Assembly (NCBI RefSeq): GCF_011397635.1
Contig: NC_064755.1
Coordinates: forward strand, 38,670,059 to 38,734,058
Direction: 5' to 3'
Origin: Epinephelus fuscoguttatus
Taxonomy: Eukaryota; Chordata; Actinopteri; Perciformes; Serranidae
Length of the DNA stretch: 64,000 bases
The notes under the pieces were generated by a model, which ran no database searches, was not told where the DNA came from, and saw only the letters and a list, made by a program, of their open reading frames with translations. Each line of letters opens with the position of its first letter. Position 1 is the stretch's first letter. This document shows positions 55,929 to 64,000 of this stretch, piece by piece. Made by a program: the position numbers and the translations under genes.

Positions 55929-56692
55929 TGTAAATGAGACCCATGATTGTGAATGCAGGAATTTTACTCATAATCAAGTATTCTTTATATTTAGAGCTAC
56001 TGTTGCAGAAGCTAAAGATTGTAATTATTTCTTCCACCGCTGTCTTTTAATGTAGTTGTACCCAAATAACGAGCGTTTCAGTCAGGTGTAGTATGGTGTC
56101 TGTGAAGATGGATTTTTGACGTATATCAGTTTAATTTAAGGAGCCGAAGACTGAATTTAAAACTAAAACTGTTTATAAAGTTGTTATAAAGACGTTTAAA
56201 TGGTCGTAGGTTTAAAAAAAAAAAAACACTTTTCAAAGATGTTTTATCTGTTTTTCAGACGGACGTCGTGACAACTACTGTGAACTGCTTTCTGACTCAA
56301 CTAAAAACAAAAACAACCGGAAGTAGTAGTATTTTGATTGACAAGTCGACCCACCCATTCATGCTCAGCTACGCACGTTTAGTGGGCTGTTGCTCAGATA
56401 CGCTCGTTCTCCTATTCTCTACGTAAAGCTACGCACTAAAGTGACGTCTCACGTTGTGGCTCGTGGCCCTCCTACGCCCGCAGCGGCCGCGCGCCGTAGT
56501 ACCTGTCAGTCAAAGGACATTTAAATGGCTTCACTGTACAGCGCCGTTTACCTCACTGCACGGTAATAACGCTGTTACGGTGTTATTCAGGCAAACAGCT
56601 GCGCGGACGACGTCTGTGTTTACAGTCGGAGGTTCTCTCCTTAATCTAAACCCAAATTTTAACCGTTAAATTTGTTCAGAAAGCCAAAAACA

Positions 56693-59600
56693 ATGAGCGA
56701 CGAGGACGACTTTTTGCAGAAAGCCCGAGCCGGGTTTGAAGATCTGTGTCGGGCTTTAAATATGGACGAAGAGGCGAGCACCGAGGCGTGGAAAACCTAC
56801 GAAAACATCAGCAGAAACTTTACATTAGAGGTAAAAACTATAATTAATCTGTTATGCTGATTAATAACTTGTCGTTGTTGTTTCTGCCGCTGCTTCCCGG
56901 TGTCCATATTTACTGTAACGTTACTGCTAGCTAACCGTAGGTTGATCTAACAATGCTAACGGTTCTCTCAGTGCACTTTATGTGGTTTTACTTTGACAAC
57001 ATAATACAGACGTTGATGTAAAATAACAGTCATGGGTTTGAATGACTTGTGTAAACACCAAACCGCCATTTATGGCTGTAAATATGACACTAAGCCTTCT
57101 ACAAACACGTTACTGACATGCTAAACCAACATACTGTAAACATGATATAAAGATATGCAGTGCTGCGAGCTGCTGGGATGTAAAACTGTAAATGTGATGA
57201 CATGACACGGTAATAATAACACTGTATGGTGACATTACATGACGATAATAACACCGTGAGGTACAGGAAGCCACTAGAGGGGAGGATTTCCAACATGACT
57301 CAGTGTAACTGAATACACCACACTGACTGATGATTAATGACACTACCTGCTTATTTAATACGTTTATTTATAGAGCACTTCAGCCTGTGATCCCTCTGCA
57401 CACTGCTGCAAAGCAGCAACTGTAACTACTGTGTACCTAAGTGCAGCTTTAAGGTACTTCTGTGTCTACTGATTGGTATTTTATACTTTTACTCCAATAC
57501 ATTTCTGAGGGAAATATATGGGGATAGATTTGTCTCAGAAAACTAATTTGCAAAATAAAATGGACCTGCAAATACACAAACAAATTCCACAAATTAAAAC
57601 CATCTATTAAAACCATTCATTCAAGCAAATATTTGTGAATGCAGTTTTTATTTATGAATCTCAATTCTGTGCTATCTATTTGCAGATCCGTTTTATATTT
57701 GCAAAAGTTTTTTTGAGTTTACTTTTTTTTGTATTTGTGGAAGATGTTTCAAATTTACAGACTGCACAGTAACACACAGATTGTGGATATTCTCACACAA
57801 ATAAAATTGAGACAAATCCATCTCCATATTTTGAGTATTTGCAGATCTGTTTTTTTTGAGTTTATACACATTTTTTGTATTTGTTGAAGGTGTTTTAAAT
57901 TTACAGATTGCACAGTAGCACACCGGTTGTTTCTAGGGAAGAGGAGGCCTCAGCTCCTCCTCCCTAGAAACAGTCGAGGCTATAATGAGAACGATTATAT
58001 CATTTTCATTTTCTGCTGTCATTAAATTATTTATTTTATTTGTTCATTCTTTACATCTGTAAAAGTGCTGTACCACATTGTGAAAAATACTTACTTACTT
58101 ACTTACTTACTTGCATTCAAAACCTTACTAAAGTAAAATTATGTAGTTATAATGAACGAGATGTAGGCCTAGTTAAAGTAGGAGTAGGAAGACACTGAGC
58201 TGCATTAATGTGTATGTTGCATTTTACTGCTTTAGATTTTTTGAAGAATGCATTTATCACATTTTTCATGAACAACATAGAGCAAACCAGCTTAGACATG
58301 ATATGACAAAATGAGCAGGGAAAAATAAGAATCTAAAAATTAAAAAAAAGATTGTGGGCATTATTTCCATCCCCAACCCTCAGCACCCCGACAACACAGA
58401 GGTAGCATCAAACAAATGATGCAAAAAGCAAAATTACAGTAAGACTGATTTCAAGGATATGTACAGAGACTGGCTAAGCCGATTTAGGAAACCCTTGTAA
58501 TGACAGTGCAGATTCAAATGTATTTTAAGTAGGGGTCCCAAACATTATAAAAAGTGTCCACTGAGGTGTGAAGAATACAAGAGATGTGTCACTGGGAACA
58601 CACTGCAGTATAAGACTGTGATACGACTTTTTCATTAAAGAAGCGTCCTTGATAGAAAAGAGCGAAATATTTTTCCTGGCAGCAAAAGTCAAAATATTTA
58701 AGAGTCTCTTGTGTTTGATATTTATAATATGACCATCTGGGAGAGAAGTAGGAGGCACTCAGGGTCAAATTCTGTTTGAACACCAAATATAACACACAGT
58801 TCATCAACAGAACTGGACTAATAGCTTTGTAGCTGCTGTAGATGTTTAAAGCTGTGCTCATTTTAACTCTTTATATACTGTTGGATAGTTTAATCTTCAG
58901 CAGTTCATCATATTCCATATAACATCATCATGTGTTTGTTGCGTGACTGCCCTGTGAGAACCACAAATCTTTTTATGATGTCAGCTCTGTGACGATGCAT
59001 TGTCCAGCTGATCCAAGAGGGTTTTTAAAGACTTTATTTAACTTAATTTTTAACACCTTCTTTTACTTGGTTATGTGCAGGGCAGCGAGCTGCACTGGCT
59101 GGCCTGTGCTCTGTACGTGGCCTGCAGGTCATCAGTGCCGACGGTGGGGAAAGGCACTGCTGAGGGGAACTACGTGTCTCTGACCAGAATCCTACGCTGC
59201 TCAGAGATGAGGTAGGCCCGTAATGCACCTGTGCACTCACCTGAAGGTCTGTCCTGTGTGTGTTTTCTGACATTTTACAGACAAATCCATTAATTGAGAA
59301 AATAAGGGATGAATCTGCAATAAAAGCAGTTTTTGTTGCAGCTGTACTATATTCATATTTCAACATCTGACCTTTAGTCCTTTTTAGTTTAGTCCTAAAA
59401 TAAAATCATTTCAAACTGAAACATGATTGTTATGTTTGCTGATTTATTTGTCCTCTGGAATATAAAACAAAATTATAGTTCTTAAAGACGTGAACTGTGT
59501 TCCAGCTGGATAAAGTCTGTTTCTTTGCTTGAGTCCAGCACCTGTAATCAATGAATCAGTGTGCACAGGTCTTTGAGTTACAGTTTGAATGTTTATCCTG

Positions 59601-62600
59601 ATGGTATAAATGTTGGGAAGAGAAGTGGACCATTAGTCAGATATATAAACATCAGTCACTGTCTCTGCGTCTGCTGTAACCCTCCTCTGTTCTCTTTTCT
59701 TGCAGCCTGATAGAGTTTTTCAGTAAGATGAAGAAGTGGCAGGACATGGCCAACCTGCCGCAGGATTTCCGTCAGAGCACCAACAAGCTGGAGAGAAACT
59801 TCACCGTGTCGGCGGTCATCTTTAAGAAGTACGTTCCCATCTTCAAAGCCATCTTCAAGGCGCCGTCAGACGAGCCGCCACGAGTTCACCGCAGCCGCAA
59901 ACAGAGGTGGGACATGGTGACCTTTGACCTCAGCAGAATATATGGTGTATCACCACAAAATGTGTGACATAAGTGATGCAGTAACTAATTTATTATAAAG
60001 CTGATGTATTTCAGGGTCCGTGACTGATTTTATTCCCTTCATGTGTTCCTCTACAGACGGCATCCCTGCACTGTGACCGAGGTCTTCAACTTCTGCTGGG
60101 TTTTATTTGTTCATGCTAAAGGTAAAGATTAATTTATTCCTTACTCCATTCAGAGTAGAATTGCTGCATCAACAGACGCCCATGGTGCAAGAGGATTTGA
60201 ATGTAAAGACTGAGAAACCTGACATTAAAGGACAGATTCAGTCCATCTTTAAAAAAAACATGTCAGCTCTGATAAATGCACTGCACTCTATGTGAGTAAA
60301 TGAAGCATGTTTGGTTTTTGAGTTCATCAGAAATTTTGAGAATTATTTATGCTCACATAGCGTGTGCTGTGCTAGTTTAATTTCTGGATTTATTTACTTT
60401 ATTATCCACAGAACAAAGTGTTTGACATCTGTAAAGTTATACACATCTGGATCACATCTGAGTCACAGAGCATCTGATTACCAAAACATTAACACTTGAC
60501 AGTATCTGAAAAAACTCAGAAGGGGTGTAGTTGTGTTTTTGTGTTCTGTTTTGTTATTTTTATTTATTTGTAATTCTCTGCTTTCATGATTTGCTGAGTA
60601 TTTTTACATTTGGTATTTTCTTTTATTTATTGGAGCCTTTTTGGTTCACTTTTATTGTGTTATGATTTGCACTGTTATTTTAAAATGTTAGCGGACCCCA
60701 GGAAGAATAGCTGCAGCCCTGCTGTAGCTAATGGGGATCCTAATAAACAATAAACACACAGTACTGCCCTGTGGTGACGCCTAAAATAGTTTTAAAAAAA
60801 AACTTGTGATCTGGATAAAAAAATATTTCTGCTGCACCATAAAAAATAGATTTTACCTGTTTCTTCAGTTGTGACTGTATTTTCTGTCCAGGTAACTGTA
60901 AAATGACATACAGCAGTTTTTTTGAAGTTCAAGCAAAGTTAGAGAGTGTTTTTTTAATGATTATATAAAATATTAGAAAGAAACATTAACATATACCAAA
61001 ATAATTAATAATAAGTTTTAAGTTTTGGTTCAAGTTGCACAAATTGTGCATCCCTGGCTAACTGTCTTTGTTGAGTTTAAAAAACAAAGTCACATCTTTG
61101 GAAAGAAATCTTGTTGCAGCATCCAGATTTTTTTTAAAATCCAGATGGTTTAAGAAGTTTTTGTGCATCCAGTTAAAACCACCAGAACAACATGATGTTA
61201 AACATGTTCTGAGTTTTTATTCTGGATATTAATCCATGAGAGGAACAAACTGAAACAGCTCTGAAGTGCTTAAATCCATGTTAATCTCCCCACTTGTGTG
61301 TATCTGATGTCTTGACGACAGTAGAGTCCAGTTGAAACCTGCCTGTGTAGATTTGGCAGTAACACTGACGTGCTGTGCCAGCGTAGCCTGAAGACATGAT
61401 AATTCCTCATGTGGTGTCATGGTGATGTCTCTCCCTTGTTCAGGGAACTTCCCCATGATCAGTGATGACCTGGTGAACTCGTATCACCTCTTGCTGTGTG
61501 CCCTCGACCTCGTCTTCACCAACGCTCTGCTGTGCAACGCCAGGAAGGACCTGCTCAACCCCAGCTTCAGAGGTACCTCACTCTGCACCAGCGTCAACAT
61601 TCTGCGCCCTCATAACATCTGATCTTCTGAGGATCTCATCCGTGTAGCTTTAGCTCTGAAGCAGAAAGAGACACCCTCTCACTTTAAGCTTCTTCCTGCT
61701 CACTAAAACATCAAAGTAATGAAAATGATTAATGACGGAAACCTTCTAAAATACTGATCTCATGTCAAGCAGCTATAATCTGTTTTGTTCAACAGCATAT
61801 CAGCTTATAAAATGATGATATGTTAATGTATTTACTGCTTGTTTTGGCTGAAAACTAGAGGTTTAAAAAACGTTCATGTTCATGATTGATCAGATAGAAA
61901 CATATTTTTGCCAGTCAAATATATGAACCACATCCCCTCCACACACTATGTCTCAAAGCTCAAAGTAAATGTGGTCACAGAGTTGTGAAACACATTGTCG
62001 AGTCGTAAAATTAAATCAGCCGTGGCATGTAGGAAGCCTGCTTATCAGTGCGGTACGGCACTAAATCAAACGTGTGAAATAAATCAGTTTTGCTTTTTGT
62101 GCTGAACGAATTCCAGCAGTGTATATCAGCGCTGTCCTGTCTCCCTGTTGACACCTCCTGTTTCCTCTGCTCCACCTCTCTTTCCAAACATGCTGTGTAT
62201 TGAAGTGGAGAACCTGTTGAGAGAGGAAACTGCGCTGACGCCACGTCAAACTGTATTCAGACAGGAAACTAGCTTTTTTTCTTTTCTACATGTTGGTTTG
62301 AAAATCTTAAATTACACCAGAGAATTTAAGATGCAATGACACCGTGCTGGTCTCCTGTTGTCCTGTGAAGGAGGACGACGGGATTCAACAGACGAAAATA
62401 CAGTTAAAGAACATGTTGAATATGAAATAATCAATGTGAATGGCAGAAAGATAAAAAACACAAAAAGACAAAATAGAATTTAAAGGTTCTATATGCAACA
62501 ATCAGAGCATTAATACAGCAGCAACCTCTGTTTTCTATGTAAAGATATAGTGGAGTATATTGAATACACTGAAGTGATTTCTCCCTGTGCGATACAACAA

Positions 62601-63159
62601 CAAGTAAGTCTTTGTTACAGATTAAAAACATGTTTATTATCACATTTAACAATCTTTTAGATGACTGAAATGTTTCATCAGACTCTGCTGTAACTGCACG
62701 AGTAGTTATCTACTGATCCAGTTATCCATCTGATCATCAGGTGACTGTCCCTCTGTCTCATGTCCTGCAGGTCTCCCAGAGGACTTCAGCAGTAAAGACT
62801 TCAGGCCGTCTGCAGGTCCGTACTGCTTCATAGAGCAGCTGTGTGAGCTGCATGACGGTCTGGTGCTGGAGGCCAAAGGAGTCAAAGAACACTTCTGGAA
62901 ACCTTTCATCAAGAAACTCTTCCACAAGAGGGTGAGACACTGTGCTCTTCCATCATCGCTTAATATCTTTATTTAAATGTTTCTGATTTCACTGTTAATG
63001 TCCCAACAACACCTCACCTGTTATTTCACTTGATCTACCAAATTATGTTTTGGTTATATTTATTTTCCACAGAATAGTTAAATCAACTAAACATCATAAT
63101 ATTTAGAGTCTTCATCATAATTCTCGTTTTATATTTTTGACAGGAAGGATACCAGGGAA

Positions 63160-63211
<52 letters not shown>

Positions 63212-64000
63212 GTCTGATGGTGTGTATGGTCTCTCCCACAGATCATCAGAGGAAAAGAGGACAGTCTGACCGGCTTTCTGGATCCCATGAACTTTGGAGA
63301 CAGTTTGTGAGTGCTGGCTGTCGTCACACTGCACCACTGTGGTTTAAAATCCCATCTTCATGTTCTGTCATGTGTTCATCATGTGCTCTGTATGCTGTGG
63401 CTGCTCACATGTCATCCAGCACACTGTGAATGGACGCACTTTGACTATATGGAAAGTTATGTTGTCTGAAAACCCTCTTTGAATCCATGGTAACATGAGA
63501 CTCTCTGTTGACATCCCCCAGAGCATTAGGGGAACTATAGGTCCAAAACTCGGGGTTACTTCTCTTGATTTTGCTCAGTGTCAGCCTTTGAAAACTCTAA
63601 TCTGCTGAACTCTTCCCACAGTTTGTCTCTGACTCGGGTGTATGAGGAACATGTTCTGGCCACCGGCAGTCTGGATGAGAGGATCTTCACCGGTGAGGGG
63701 GCAAGCGAGGACATCGGCACCCCGGGGCCCTGCCTGTGTGAGGGGGTGGAGAACCAGGATAGCGCCACCTACAGGCTTCACACCAGCCTCACTGTGAGAT
63801 TAATGTCAAACTCTTCTAAAGCAGCATCATTTAAACAGCGTCTTGTGTTTTTTAATCTGACCTCTGGGTTTTATTATTGTGTCTCTCCTCTTATCAGGCG
63901 TCGGCTCTGAAGGTGTCTACTCCTCTGACAGGGAGGAAGTACGTTCAGGAGAACAGCTTGGCGTCTCCGGTCTCATCCGCCATGAAGAGTGTCGGGCGAC
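56693..64000 (+). CDS. rbl2: Retinoblastoma-like 2 (p130), first nine exons; continues beyond window
   Basis: p130 is a pocket protein that binds E2F4/5 and, in the DREAM complex, represses cell-cycle genes in G0. Exons: 56693-56830, 59081-59211, 59706-59906, 60057-60121, 61444-61572, 62771-62931, 63242-63306, 63622-63793, 63898 to the end; all phases join. It starts MSDEDDFLQKARAGFEDLCR. Family blocks: ALYVACRSSVPTVGKGT, EGNYVSLTRILRCSE, IEFFSKMKKWQDMANLPQ, ERNFTVSAVIFKKY, GNFPMISDDLVNSYHLLLCA, ELHDGLVLEAKGVKEHFWKP, DERIFTGEG and STPLTGRKYVQE. The N-terminal cyclin-like domain is complete; the pocket A and B boxes lie beyond base 64000. GNFPMISDD, SVPTV and GFLDPMNFG favour RBL2 over RBL1. 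Compared with human, the N-terminal low-complexity extension is missing. Confidence 0.95.
57519..57830. repeat. Inverted-repeat MITE, copy 2, in rbl2 intron 1
   Basis: The ends gggatagatttgtctca and tgagacaaatccatctcc pair. Internal motifs (tgcaaatacacaaa, tctcaattctgtgctat, atccgttttatatttgcaaa) match the 3876-4473 copy in the same order. A TA dinucleotide borders each end. Confidence 0.6.
57929..57971. repeat. Strong hairpin: 18-bp arms, 7-nt loop
   Basis: gtttctagggaagaggag (57929-57946) and ctcctcctccctagaaac (57954-57971) are inverted repeats with one mismatch around the loop gcctcag. No polyadenylation or processing signal is obvious nearby. Confidence 0.8.
60650..60760 (+). mobile_element. 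3' end of a non-LTR retroelement in rbl2 intron 4
   Basis: The block gcggaccccaggaagaatag, ctgcagccctgctgtagc and taatggggatcctaataaac ends in an A-rich short repeat. I recognise it as a frequent fish LINE 3' terminus (ccccaggaagagtagctg ... gctaatggggatcctaataaa). Only the tail is present, as in 5'-truncated insertions. Confidence 0.6.
63163..63209 (+). repeat. (AC)n microsatellite near rbl2 exon 7 acceptor
   Basis: About 23 AC units ending 32 nt before the exon 7 acceptor, close to where the branchpoint should lie. Confidence 0.95.

Overview
The window is vertebrate nuclear DNA, almost certainly from a teleost fish. It holds intron-rich genes with GT-AG junctions, many (CA)n and GATA microsatellites, tRNA-derived SINEs, L2/CR1-like LINE pieces, and Tc1, hAT, Harbinger and TTAA-type miniature DNA transposons. 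Protein names were assigned by reading the spliced translations against remembered families; no database was searched.

Layout: (1) 327-2601 (+), the last two coding exons of an LSM14-family gene. (2) 9822-28970 (+), a complete 18-exon glucose-6-phosphate isomerase gene (gpi, 553 aa). (3) 31783-35429 (+), a complete 5-exon mphosph6 (163 aa). (4) 40466-36414 (-), a complete 5-exon hsd17b2-like steroid dehydrogenase (384 aa), convergent with mphosph6. (5) 48595-46529 (-), a 3-exon sorting nexin, best read as snx20 (294 aa). (6) 51212-53841 (+), a 3-exon Harbinger-transposase-derived gene (448 aa) with an altered catalytic triad. (7) 56693 to the window end (+), the first nine exons of rbl2 (p130). 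In human, LSM14A and GPI are neighbours on 19q13, MPHOSPH6 and HSD17B2 are neighbours on 16q23, and SNX20 and RBL2 lie on 16q12, so the block looks like conserved linkage groups placed side by side.

The genes do not form one pathway: LSM14 (mRNA storage and decay), GPI (glycolysis), MPHOSPH6 (exosome, 5.8S rRNA processing), HSD17B2 (steroid inactivation), SNX20 (PX-domain trafficking) and RBL2 (cell-cycle repression) are housekeeping or tissue genes.

The most unusual signals are two tandem arrays that appear to have grown out of coding sequence. In gpi intron 5 about ten copies of the branchpoint region, 3' splice site and first codons of exon 6 precede the true exon. In snx20 the last dozen codons seed a 35-37 bp minisatellite that runs past the stop codon. 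Other items of interest are snx20 exon 2 between complementary (TG)n and (CA)n tracts, a 400-nt polypyrimidine repeat acting as the acceptor tract of gpi exon 9, and several nested transposons with readable target-site duplications.
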